The notes under the pieces: model-generated
The model's input: only the letters and a program-made list of their open reading frames with translations
What the model was told of the DNA's origin: nothing
Database searches by the model: none
Program-made: the position numbers and the translations under genes
Shown here: one piece after another, positions 49,773 through 58,200 of the stretch
Position numbering within the stretch: position 1 is the stretch's first letter
Layout of the letters: each line of letters starts with the position of its first letter
Assembly: GCA_913055605.1 (NCBI GenBank)
Contig: CAJXKJ010000014.1
Span: forward strand, 1 to 62,332
DNA length: 62,332 bases
Direction of reading: 5' to 3'
Source: an uncultured Euryhalocaulis sp.
GTDB lineage: Bacteria; Pseudomonadota; Alphaproteobacteria; Caulobacterales; Maricaulaceae

Positions 49773-51023
49773 TCAATTTGAAGTGGTTGCGGCCGCGTCG
49801 ACCGTTGCGGGGTTCTCCGCCGTCATTCCGCCGAGCGTGACCGTGCCGGTCGGCGGCGTGACCCGCCCGGCGGCGAAAACAGTGGCGCCCAGGCATTCGC
49901 TGGCGTCCTGCAGCTGGTGCTCGGCGATGCAAAAGGCGTCTTCATATTTGAAGTGGGCGGCGGCCACGCACTGGCGCATGTGCAGCAGCGAGAAATCGAG
50001 GCAGGATTTGGCCGTTGGCAGGTTCAGAAGATGCTCCACCAGATCGGGGCGGGTGGACGACACGCCCATCGCCCGCAGCGCGCCCAGCGTCATCATCACG
50101 CCGATGGCGTCCGCGTTTTCGTCGGCGCGCGTCATCGGCGTGCTGAACGCCGGGGCGGGGCGGTAATCGACCGTCGACCAAAAGGCCGCGCGGCGCATCT
50201 GGGCGCTTTCGGCGGGTTCGTCCGCGGCGATCGGCGCGCCATAGGACACGTTGGCCTTCATGTCGCCGGACGGGGTCGTGATTCTCTTCGGGGTCTGCAG
50301 GACCTCCAGCCGGGCCGGACGGTCGCGCGCGATCATGTTGCTCCAGCCCCGGGTCTGCAGGTCATAGGATTCCTGCTTCAGCCGGCTGCTGGCCAGCTCC
50401 AGCTCCGCCGCGTCGTCCCGCATCACGTCCAGGACGACGCCGGCCGCTTCCCGCGCGCCTTCGAAGCTCAGCACATAGGTCGGCTCGTTCAGCATGCCCT
50501 GGATCAGCTGATCCTCGCCGTAATATTCGGAGACCTTGCGGACCCGGTCGACGAATTCGGGCTGCTGGGCGGCGATGAAGGCGGCGTAGGACAGCCAGCC
50601 GTCGGTGAGCACGTTGGCGGTATAGCCGGCCAGCGTGTCCATGATCGCGTCCAGATCGGACGGCTCCTCGATCACGCGCTCCTCGATCGCGGCGAGGTCG
50701 CGCTGGAACAGCGCATAATCGGCGACATTTTCGACGAGCGGGTCGGAGACGGCGCTGATCGCGCCTTCCTCGGCAGGCGCGGCGGCTTCGGCCTGGGCGG
50801 CGCTGCGCGCCTCGGCCAGCGTAACCTCGGGCAGCGTAACCTCGGGCAGGGCGGCGTCCGCCGGGGCGCTATCCCCAGATTCGTCGGCGTCGTCGGACCC
50901 GCGCAGGGCGGGGGCCTCGCCAAGCTCTCCGGGCTCTGAAGGCGTTGAATCTTGGGCGGCCACGGGGCCCAGGCCGGCGATCGCCCATATCGCGCCGGCC
51001 GCAGCCACTGTCACCAGCTTCAT
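49773..51023 (-). CDS. Exported protein of unknown function
   Basis: 416 residues. A signal peptide (cleavage near PVAAQ) is followed by an acidic Ala/Glu/Pro/Asp-rich low-complexity region (~25-90, with a repeated LPEVTL) and a conserved-looking domain (~95-375), with DTLAGYTANVLTDGWLSYAAFIAAQQPEF and SCLDFSLLHMRQCVAAAHFKYEDAFCIAEHQLQDASEC. The domain has five cysteines in its last part. I do not recognise the family. GGGGGAGGG gives a strong ribosome binding site. It diverges from the DivJ-like kinase. Confidence 0.72.
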   Translation of the reverse strand: MKLVTVAAAGAIWAIAGLGPVAAQDSTPSEPGELGEAPALRGSDDADESGDSAPADAALPEVTLPEVTLAEARSAAQAEAAAPAEEGAISAVSDPLVENVADYALFQRDLAAIEERVIEEPSDLDAIMDTLAGYTANVLTDGWLSYAAFIAAQQPEFVDRVRKVSEYYGEDQLIQGMLNEPTYVLSFEGAREAAGVVLDVMRDDAAELELASSRLKQESYDLQTRGWSNMIARDRPARLEVLQTPKRITTPSGDMKANVSYGAPIAADEPAESAQMRRAAFWSTVDYRPAPAFSTPMTRADENADAIGVMMTLGALRAMGVSSTRPDLVEHLLNLPTAKSCLDFSLLHMRQCVAAAHFKYEDAFCIAEHQLQDASECLGATVFAAGRVTPPTGTVTLGGMTAENPATVDAAATTSN

Positions 51024-51166
51024 ACGCCCTCCCCCTTGATCATTATTCGCCGATTTTGCCACCTGACCGCAGTCTGCGCCATCGGCCAGACCAGTAGGCG
51101 ACGATAGGCCGGGAGCCGGAAACCAATCGTTACCTACGATATGGCGAAGAGGGGATTGCCATCCGC

Positions 51167-51190
51167 GTTAACGATTCAGCATTTGTTAAC
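51167..51190. promoter_or_regulatory. Twin GTTAAC palindromes with a GANTC site upstream of the DivJ-like gene
   Basis: Two GTTAAC palindromes begin 18 bp apart (51167 and 51185) around a GATTC at 51173-51177. A second GATTC is at 51226-51230, 23 bp before the kinase ATG. GANTC is the CcrM methylation target in Caulobacter-type cells. TTAA half-sites are present, but spacing (14 bp between them) is not that of a standard CtrA box. Confidence 0.4.
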
Positions 51191-51252
51191 GGCGAAAGCG
51201 AAGACTGCGATAGCCGCGTGGAGCTGATTCCCGCGCATAAGCTATTGGCTCG

Positions 51253-52965
51253 ATGAGCGTTTCTTCGCCCAAGCCCGCGCCGCGTAACGGCCAGGCGTCC
51301 CGGCTGGCCCATATCGCCTGGTGCGCCGCCGTTCTGGCGGGCGGCGGGATCGCCCTTGTTGCGGGCGTTCCCCCCCTGTCGGCCGGCATTGCCGCGGGCG
51401 CGTGCCTGATTCCCCCCGCTCTGGGCCTGGCCCTGTTCCCCCTGATCCGGCTGGAATGGACGCAGGTGACGGTCGTTTCGGCCTGGACGGCGCTGGCTCT
51501 GGCGGCGTGCGCCGTGCTGGGCGCGACCTCGGCCGCCGCCTGCTGGTTCCTGATTCCCCCAGCCATCGCTTTCACGCTCGGCCGGCGGTCGCTGATTCTG
51601 GAGACCGGGGTCAGCAGCGCGCTGGCGCTGGCGCTGGCTATCGCGCTGGACGCGGGCGGTCTGGCCCCGGCGCTGTACCCGGCCGCCGACAATCCCGTGC
51701 TGGCCGCGGTGGCTGTCGCGATGGCGCTGACGCTGGCGACGGCGGCGGCCATCGGCGCGCGCCGTCAGGCGCTGCTGGAGCGCGCCGCGGTGCGCCGCCG
51801 GCACCATGTGCAAAGCCAGTTTTCCGAATACGCCCCGGCGGCGGTGCTGCGGCTGGATTCCAGCGGCGTCATCCAGGACGTCGCCGGCGCGGCGGAGCGG
51901 ACCCTGCGCCGCGACCGCGCCGTGCTGATCGGAACCGGCCTCGGCGCGCTGGCGGCGGACGAGGCGATGGCGAGCGCGATCAAGGCGGCGCTGGAGGAAT
52001 CGCGTTCGGCGGGCGTCGAGACGGCGGTGGACGTGGCCCTCGGCGATGCGGTGATCGAGCTGCGGTTCAGCGCCGCGGGCGACGGCGCGGTGGCGCTGGC
52101 GCTCGATGTCACCGAACGGGCGCGCCGCGAGGACGCCCACCGGGACGAGCGCGACGCGGCCGTCGCGGCGAGCGACGCCAAGTCCCGCTTCCTGGCCAGC
52201 ATGAGCCATGAAATCCGCACGCCGCTGAACGCGATTATCGGCTTCTCCGACGTCATGAAACAGCGCCTGTTCGGCCCGATGCCGGCCCGCTATGCCGAGT
52301 ATGCCGACCTGATCCATGAGAGCGGGCGGCATTTGCTCGATCTGGTCGGGGACGTCCTCGACATGTCGAAGATCGAGGCCGACCGCTATGAGCTGAAGCT
52401 GGAGCAGATGGACGCGCGGGACGTCGCGGCCGCGGCGACCAAGCTGGTCCGCCTGCGCGCCGAGGAGACCGGCGTGGCGCTCGAGCTGGATTGCGGCCTG
52501 GCGCCGCTGCCGGTGCGCGCCGACCGCAAGGCCTTGCGCCAGATCCTGCTGAACCTGCTCTCCAACGCGCTGAAATTCACCGAAAAGGGCGGCGAGGTGC
52601 GCCTTGCGCTGCGGTCCGACGGCGGCGAATTGCTGCTGGAGGTCGCCGATACCGGCGCGGGCATGAGCCCCGAGGAAGTCGCGCGGGTCGGCCAGCCCTT
52701 CCAGCAGGCCGGCAGCGCCGGCGCCTCGGCGGAACGCGGCTCGGGCCTCGGCCTGTCGCTGGTCGCGGCGTTGGCCAAGCTGCATGGCGGGACGCTTGAG
52801 ATCGATTCGGTGCTGGGCGAGGGGACCGTCGCGCGCGTGCACCTGCCGATCCTGGAGGCCGCCGCTCCGGTGACGCGGCTGGATGCGCGCGCGCGGCTGC
52901 AGCGCGCCGCGGTGGCGGGCGAGGAGATCCGCAAGGCCCAGGCCCAGGCGGAAGCCCAGGCCTGA
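51253..52965 (+). CDS. divJ: DivJ/PleC-like histidine kinase
   Basis: 570 residues. About six membrane helices occupy ~20-170, a PAS-like domain ~190-290, and a HisKA/HATPase core follows. His319 is in ASMSHEIRTPLNAIIGFSDV, and the downstream FGPMPARYAEYADLIHESGRHLLDLVGDVLDMSKIEA is close to what I recall of Caulobacter DivJ and its relatives. The N box (LLNLLSNALKFTEKGG), G1 (DTGAGM) and GLGLSLV are intact. In Caulobacter DivJ phosphorylates DivK and so controls CtrA. The match to DivJ rather than PleC or PdhS is by similarity and topology only. The C-terminus is Ala/Gln-rich. Confidence 0.72.
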   Translation: MSVSSPKPAPRNGQASRLAHIAWCAAVLAGGGIALVAGVPPLSAGIAAGACLIPPALGLALFPLIRLEWTQVTVVSAWTALALAACAVLGATSAAACWFLIPPAIAFTLGRRSLILETGVSSALALALAIALDAGGLAPALYPAADNPVLAAVAVAMALTLATAAAIGARRQALLERAAVRRRHHVQSQFSEYAPAAVLRLDSSGVIQDVAGAAERTLRRDRAVLIGTGLGALAADEAMASAIKAALEESRSAGVETAVDVALGDAVIELRFSAAGDGAVALALDVTERARREDAHRDERDAAVAASDAKSRFLASMSHEIRTPLNAIIGFSDVMKQRLFGPMPARYAEYADLIHESGRHLLDLVGDVLDMSKIEADRYELKLEQMDARDVAAAATKLVRLRAEETGVALELDCGLAPLPVRADRKALRQILLNLLSNALKFTEKGGEVRLALRSDGGELLLEVADTGAGMSPEEVARVGQPFQQAGSAGASAERGSGLGLSLVAALAKLHGGTLEIDSVLGEGTVARVHLPILEAAAPVTRLDARARLQRAAVAGEEIRKAQAQAEAQA

Positions 52966-52979
52966 CGGCTGGACCCCAG

Positions 52980-53855
52980 TTATTTCCGGTTTCTGCTGCT
53001 GGGCGTGTCGCCGGCGGCCAGGAAGGCCAGGGCGGCGGAGAGGTCGCCAATCTCGAGATAGTAGAGCTTCGCCCGGCTGTCGGAATATTCGACCGTCAGG
53101 CGCGCGACGTCGCGCGGGTCGAGCGCGGCCAGTTCCTGAAGCGAGTCCAGCGGCAGGCTCCAGTACAGGAAGCTGCCGTCAGGGTCCGGGAACTGGACCT
53201 CCCGCTCCACGTGACCCGCAGTCCACAGGCGTTTTGAAAGCGCGTCGGGCGTCACGCGGTCGGCCAGCCCGTCGCCGCCGCGGGCCGGGAACAGGCCGCC
53301 CAGCGTGGGCTCGACAAAGTCCCGCCACTTCTCGGGGTCGCGGAATTCCATCAGCACGGTGCGCGGCGGCTGGGCGCCCTTGGGCGCGGGCAGGGCCAGG
53401 ATCAGCTCGCTGCCCTCGCCATCCTCGGCCAGGCCCAGCCGGACGCCGTCGCCCAGATCCTGCCAGAGCGTCCAGGCCATCGCGCCCTCCACGCCATTGC
53501 GGGAGGTGCGCCAGGTCTGGTTCTGGCCGGGAAAGTCCTGCCGCTGCAGCGCGGCCCAGCGGGTGAACGCCGCGCGCGCGGTGGCGGCCTCTTCACGCAG
53601 CTGGGAGTCGGTGCAGGGCGTGGCGGACGCCTTTTCGATCATGGCGTCCCGGATGGGATCCGGGCGCACGCCGGCGCGCAGTAGCACGCCGCGCGCCTGA
53701 CGCGCCGAGCCGGACAGGGCGGCGTGCTCGCGATCGCTGAGCAGATGGCATCGTTCGTCGGCGTCCAGCAGGAACTGGCGGCGGGCATAAGCATCGCGCG
53801 CATCTGTCCCCGGCGCCGCGGTCGCCAGAGTGGCCGCCAGCAAGGTCCCAATCAT
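52980..53855 (-). CDS. Exported protein of unknown function
   Basis: 291 residues. A signal peptide (cleavage around PGTDA) precedes a protein with Cys-containing motifs (ERCHLLSDREHAALSGSARQARGVLLRAG, with a second Cys in ATPCTDSQL). The C-terminal half is beta-rich with WRDFVEPTLGGLFPARGG and YWSLPLDSLQELAALDP. I do not recognise the family. The ATG at 53855 follows GGGG at good spacing; a GTG lies 12 nt upstream. It is between the DivJ-like gene (convergent) and a BcsB-like gene in the same direction. Confidence 0.72.
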   Translation of the reverse strand: MIGTLLAATLATAAPGTDARDAYARRQFLLDADERCHLLSDREHAALSGSARQARGVLLRAGVRPDPIRDAMIEKASATPCTDSQLREEAATARAAFTRWAALQRQDFPGQNQTWRTSRNGVEGAMAWTLWQDLGDGVRLGLAEDGEGSELILALPAPKGAQPPRTVLMEFRDPEKWRDFVEPTLGGLFPARGGDGLADRVTPDALSKRLWTAGHVEREVQFPDPDGSFLYWSLPLDSLQELAALDPRDVARLTVEYSDSRAKLYYLEIGDLSAALAFLAAGDTPSSRNRK

Positions 53856-53914
53856 GTTTTTCCCCACGCCTTTGCGGCGACCCTAGGGGCAAGGGATTGC
53901 GATGCGGTGAATCG

Positions 53915-55762
53915 TCAGCGCCGGCGATTATGGCGTCCGCGCGCCAGCGCCCAGCCCAGGCTCAAACCCGCCAGAACGCAGAGAAACAGGACGGTCCGCC
54001 ACATTTCCGGCCGCGTCGGCGGCGGAATGGCCTGCAAGGGCGGGGCGCGGAACGGCCCCCGGTCCTGGACCGTCACCTCGTCCCGCGTCCAGCGCATCAC
54101 CCGGCCGTCAAAGCCGTCCAGCGCATGGCTGTCGGCCAGATGATCGAGGGACGCGGCGAAATCGCCATCCGCGGCCTCGGTGACCAAGGTGATCCATTCG
54201 AGTGGATCGCCGCCAATGTCGAAGCGCGCCGCAACGCCGCCGATGGTCGGCAGGTCCAGACCGGCCGCCACGGCGCTGGAGCCGGACGGAAGGATTTCCC
54301 GCACCGTGTCGCCGCGCAGGGCGGCGGCGAAGCTAGACGGTGCGGCGGCCAGGAGTGCGGTCGGGATCGCGCCGCGCGGGGCGAGGATGATTCTGTTGGC
54401 GCCATGCTCCGGCGCGGCGGCGGTGACAGCGGCGATGCCGGGGGCGGCGCCGGCTCGGCGGGCCAGTTCGGCCAGCAGGCGCAGCCGGGCGGCGCGGTCG
54501 TCGGCCTCCACAGGCGGCAGGACGAGGTGCGCGCCCGCGCCGAAATCGCCGGCGGCGAATGCGAACAGATCCAGCTGGTCGCTCATCCCCTCGCGGTCGA
54601 TGCGCAGCCGTTTGAAGGAGATCGGGGACGGGCCGCCGGTCGGCGGGCAGAATTCGGTATCCGTGACCGGCGCCAGGTCCGGGGCGAATCCGATCCGGTT
54701 GCGCCCGGGAACCAGCAGGCCCGCAGGCAGGGTCACGCTGGCGGATGCCGCCTCCGTCACCGGCATGTCGTGAAGCGGCCGTCCGTTCAGCGTCAGGCGC
54801 AGACGGGAGTCTGGCGCCACCGCATCCGCACCGTCCAGCTCCAGCCGCAAGGCGGCGCGGGCGGGCTTGCCGTTGAGGACGAAGACGGAGCTGGCGGGCT
54901 CCGGCGACCAGGAATTTTCGAAAACCGGCGCGGCGAAGTCCTGCTGCTGACCGCCGGACATGGCGTAGGCGCGCATATGGTCGGCAGCTGCGGCGGGGTT
55001 GGGCGCATGAATCTCCAGCGTCACGGAGGGGCCGGATTTGAATTCGAACCAGGCCTCGTCGCCCTCGGAAGGCTCATATTCCACGATGAGTTCGCTGGCG
55101 GTCGGTTCCGCGAAGGTGAATTGCGGGGCGGTGGGTGCGCGCACGCCGATGGCGATGGCCGTCCATGCCTCGAACGCGGCGCGCGCGTCCCCGGTCATGT
55201 CTTCGGAAGCCAGATAGACGGTTTCCGGCGACAGGAATTCGGAGCGCAGCCAGGCGTCGAACGGGCCCAGGGCCGCGATCTGCGGCGGGGCGGTCGTCAG
55301 CTCCGCCTGCGAGACGGCGAGGTCCAGAATCCATTCACCGTCGCCGGGCCGGGGACATTCGCCGCCGGGCGACACGAAGGCGATCTCCGCCACGTTGCGG
55401 CCCGAGCGCAGATAGCGCGCCGGGAAATCCACCTGGGCGTTGAAGGGATAGGGCTCCGGCCGCAGCACGGCCGGATCGGAATTGTTCAGGCGGACGGCGA
55501 TGGAGGCATGCGGCGCCGGTTCGTTGTCGCCCGGCGTGGCGGACAGGACGAGACGGAGATTCTCCGCCTCCAGCCCCGCGGGCAGGTCGAACGCGACCTT
55601 CGCGCGCCAGCCGCGCCAATCTAGACTGCGCTCCGCGCCGGACGGCGACAGCGACTCCAGAGGCAATGTGTGAAGAGCAGACTCCCCGGCGCGCGCAAAC
55701 CCCGGCCAGGCTGCCGCGGTGAAGGCCGCGGCGATTCCGGCAAGGCGCGCCAAGCGCGTCAT
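53915..55762 (-). CDS. BcsB-like exported protein with C-terminal membrane anchor
   Basis: 615 residues. A signal peptide (to about FARAG) is followed by two beta-sandwich-like regions (~70-140 with ASIAVRLNNSDPAVLR and LRSGRNVAEIAFVSPGGECPRPG; ~300-390 with SRLRLTLNGRPL and LLVPGRNRIGF) alternating with alpha/beta parts. A C-terminal membrane helix (~590-608) precedes a basic tail. This layout matches BcsB, the periplasmic partner of cellulose synthase, but the protein is shorter than BcsB and no bcsA is near. The assignment is by architecture. The start codon is uncertain: ATGs at 55762 and 55783 both lack a good ribosome binding site. Confidence 0.6.
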   Translation of the reverse strand: MTRLARLAGIAAAFTAAAWPGFARAGESALHTLPLESLSPSGAERSLDWRGWRAKVAFDLPAGLEAENLRLVLSATPGDNEPAPHASIAVRLNNSDPAVLRPEPYPFNAQVDFPARYLRSGRNVAEIAFVSPGGECPRPGDGEWILDLAVSQAELTTAPPQIAALGPFDAWLRSEFLSPETVYLASEDMTGDARAAFEAWTAIAIGVRAPTAPQFTFAEPTASELIVEYEPSEGDEAWFEFKSGPSVTLEIHAPNPAAAADHMRAYAMSGGQQQDFAAPVFENSWSPEPASSVFVLNGKPARAALRLELDGADAVAPDSRLRLTLNGRPLHDMPVTEAASASVTLPAGLLVPGRNRIGFAPDLAPVTDTEFCPPTGGPSPISFKRLRIDREGMSDQLDLFAFAAGDFGAGAHLVLPPVEADDRAARLRLLAELARRAGAAPGIAAVTAAAPEHGANRIILAPRGAIPTALLAAAPSSFAAALRGDTVREILPSGSSAVAAGLDLPTIGGVAARFDIGGDPLEWITLVTEAADGDFAASLDHLADSHALDGFDGRVMRWTRDEVTVQDRGPFRAPPLQAIPPPTRPEMWRTVLFLCVLAGLSLGWALARGRHNRRR

Positions 55763-55824
55763 TTCGGGACAGCGCCAGTCCATAACCGGCTGATGGCCAG
55801 CAATTCCCGGACCGGGCGGGCGCA

Positions 55825-56157
55825 ATGGCGGCCCTGAAGGCCTCTATCTGGGTTGCTGCGCTGGTCCGGCGCGCCCAGTCAGCGGGCGCGGCGGCCTATG
55901 TCGTGCGCCGGGGCGATCCGGACGCCGGGATTGTGATCGTGAAGGTCGCGCGTCTGGACGGCACGGCCGACATCTTCCTGCCCTCGCGGGACATGGAGGG
56001 GGAGCGGGCCTGGCGGCAGGCCGCGGGCGCAGCGCCGGAACCGGATGCAGATGCGCTGGTCCAGCGCGAGACAGGCTACGATCCCGATTGCTGGGTCGTG
56101 GAGATCGAGGACCGCGAGGGCCGGCACTTCCTGACCGAACCGGTGCTGGAGCCCTAG
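55825..56157 (+). CDS. DUF1491 family protein
   Basis: 110 residues. Hallmarks of alphaproteobacterial DUF1491 are VVRRGDPDAGIVIVKVARLDG, then ERAWRQAAG and DPDCWVVEIEDREGRHFL at the end. The function is unknown; it is small and soluble. It starts 62 nt from the BcsB-like start in a divergent arrangement and ends 11 nt before the convergent antiporter operon. Confidence 0.88.
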   Translation: MAALKASIWVAALVRRAQSAGAAAYVVRRGDPDAGIVIVKVARLDGTADIFLPSRDMEGERAWRQAAGAAPEPDADALVQRETGYDPDCWVVEIEDREGRHFLTEPVLEP

Positions 56158-56168
56158 GAAGTCGGGCC

Positions 56169-57896
56169 TCAGGCCGCGACGTAGGCGATCACCAGCGCGA
56201 CGCCGAGCAGGATCGCGGTCCAGATCGACATCGTTCCGGAGGGCAGGGCGCGGGCCACGGCGCCGCCGGGCGTGAAGACCTCGCCCAGCGTGCGGCCCCA
56301 GCGGGCCTGGGCGCCGCGCGCCACGCCGCCCAGATGCGCCATCAGCCGGCCGGCCATGTCGCCGATCCAGACTCCCGCGCCATAGCCCAGCTTCCGGTAG
56401 ACCCAGTCGAAATCCAGGATCGTGCTGAGCTTTTCGTGCGGCGCCAGATTGACCAGGCGCAGGATCACGAAGGCCGCCGTCGCCCCGAACAGGAGCTGGT
56501 ACTGGGTCAGCACATGGTCCCACGTATAGGGGTTATAGGCCGTGTTGTAGGGCAGGATGGCGTAGAGCCACTGATACCCGCCCCAAGGGAAGGCGAGCGC
56601 GATACACAGCGCGGCGGCCAGGCCCATCGCCAGAAGCATGTTGAACGGCGCTTCCGCCGGACGCCGGCCCGAATCGTGGCCGAAGAAGGCGGAATAAGGG
56701 ATCTTGATGCCCGCATGCTCCAGCACGCCGGCGGAGGCGAAGATCAGAATCAGCCAGATCACCCAGTGACCCTCTTCGGCCACGGCGGCCAGGATCATCG
56801 ACTTGGTGACGAAGGCCGACAGCAGCGGCAGGGCCGAGATCGAGGCCGCGCCGATGATGCAGAAGAAGGCGCTGAGCGGCATCGACTTGAACAGGCCGCC
56901 AAGCTGGGACACGCGCGCGGTGCCGGTGCGCATCAGGACAGCGCCGATCGACATGAACAGCAGCGCCTTGAAGATCACATCGGCGAAGGCGTGGGCGACT
57001 GCGCCATTCAGCGCCAGCGAGGTGCCGACGCCGACGCCGACGACCATGAAGCCGACCTGGTTGTTGATCGAATAGCTGAGTACGCGGCGCAGATCGTCCT
57101 CGATCACCGCGAAGAAGATCGGGAACAGCGTCATGATCGCGCCGATCCAGATCAGAATCTCCTCACCCGCGAAGCCGCGCGCCAGCGCATAGACCGCCAT
57201 CTTGGTCGTGAAGGCCGACAGGATGACCCCGCCGGTGACGGTCGATTGCGGATATGCGTCCTGCAGCCAGTTGTGCAGGAAGGGGAAGGCGCACTTGATG
57301 CCGAAGGCGAGGAAGACGAGCCATCCGGCTAGGCCGGCGTCCAGTCCGACCTCGTCGAAGGCCAGCGACCCGGTCTGGGCCCAGAGCATGACCGCGCCCG
57401 CCAGCAACAGCACGCCCGACAATACCTGGATCACGAGATAGCGCATGCCGGCATTGCGCGAGGCCGTCGTGCCGCGGCGGAAGATCAGGAAAACCGAGGC
57501 GATGGCGGTGATTTCCCAGAACACGAACAGGGTCAGGAAATCGCCCGCGAACACCGCGCCCAGCGCCGAACCCGCATAGAATTGCGAGGCGACGTCTTGA
57601 ACCCGGTCCTTGTTGTGCCAGGCGAAGATTGCGGTGAGGAACGCCGCCAGAATGAAGACCAGGCCGAACGGATAGGACAGGCGGTCCAGCCGGTAGGTGG
57701 AGATGTCCATTCCGGCGATCTGGGTCACGCCGCCGGCGACGCCCAGCGTGCTGGGCGCCAGGAACAGCAGGAACGCGGCCAGGGGCGCCAGCACCATGAC
57801 CAGCTTGCGCACGGTGTGAACCGGAACGACGGCGCAGATCAGGCCGGACAGGAACAGCGCCCAGGCGGGCGAAATCTGGGCGAAGAGGTCAGGCAT
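56169..57896 (-). CDS. Mrp/NuoM-N-like cation/proton antiporter subunit (third D-type paralogue)
   Basis: 575 residues with ~14 membrane helices, of the NADH-dehydrogenase ND2/ND4/ND5-like family. VFWEITAIASVFLIFRRG carries the helix-5 Glu, HNWLQDAYPQSTVTGGVILSAFTTKMAVYAL the helix-7 region with its key Lys, and LSYSINNQVGFMVVG a later helix. It is the last gene of the operon and has an extra C-terminal membrane-plus-soluble segment (~490-575). It overlaps the previous small gene by 8 nt. A proton or Na+ pathway is inferred from family. Confidence 0.85.
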   Translation of the reverse strand: MPDLFAQISPAWALFLSGLICAVVPVHTVRKLVMVLAPLAAFLLFLAPSTLGVAGGVTQIAGMDISTYRLDRLSYPFGLVFILAAFLTAIFAWHNKDRVQDVASQFYAGSALGAVFAGDFLTLFVFWEITAIASVFLIFRRGTTASRNAGMRYLVIQVLSGVLLLAGAVMLWAQTGSLAFDEVGLDAGLAGWLVFLAFGIKCAFPFLHNWLQDAYPQSTVTGGVILSAFTTKMAVYALARGFAGEEILIWIGAIMTLFPIFFAVIEDDLRRVLSYSINNQVGFMVVGVGVGTSLALNGAVAHAFADVIFKALLFMSIGAVLMRTGTARVSQLGGLFKSMPLSAFFCIIGAASISALPLLSAFVTKSMILAAVAEEGHWVIWLILIFASAGVLEHAGIKIPYSAFFGHDSGRRPAEAPFNMLLAMGLAAALCIALAFPWGGYQWLYAILPYNTAYNPYTWDHVLTQYQLLFGATAAFVILRLVNLAPHEKLSTILDFDWVYRKLGYGAGVWIGDMAGRLMAHLGGVARGAQARWGRTLGEVFTPGGAVARALPSGTMSIWTAILLGVALVIAYVAA

Positions 57897-58200
57897 CGCT
57901 GTCCTCCGACTCGCCGTAATAGTCCGGGCCGCGCATCAGCAGAGCGCGCAGCGGCCAGCCCATGAGGACCGCGAAGGCGAAGGAGATGAAACCGAAGATC
58001 GCGAAAAAGCCCGGGCGCTCCGCGATTGCGGTCTCGCCGTGGCGGTGCACGAAGAAATCGACCGCCAGCAGGATCATCGCGATGAGAACGATGCAGAGCG
58101 AGATCACGTCGCGGGCGAAGGATTTGTCCAGCCACAGGAAGGGCCGGGCGAGCGGATGAATTCCGTTCTCGGGCGCCGGGCGCGGCGTCTTGTCGGTCAT
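57889..58200 (-). CDS. Small membrane protein of the antiporter operon
   Basis: 103 residues with two clear membrane helices (~32-52 and ~65-88). No known Mrp subunit (E, F or G) is recognised; the helices lack MrpF or MrpG landmarks. It lies between two large D-type subunits and overlaps both (4 nt upstream, 8 nt downstream), so it is probably a structural subunit. Function unknown. Confidence 0.68.
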   Translation of the reverse strand: MTDKTPRPAPENGIHPLARPFLWLDKSFARDVISLCIVLIAMILLAVDFFVHRHGETAIAERPGFFAIFGFISFAFAVLMGWPLRALLMRGPDYYGESEDSDA

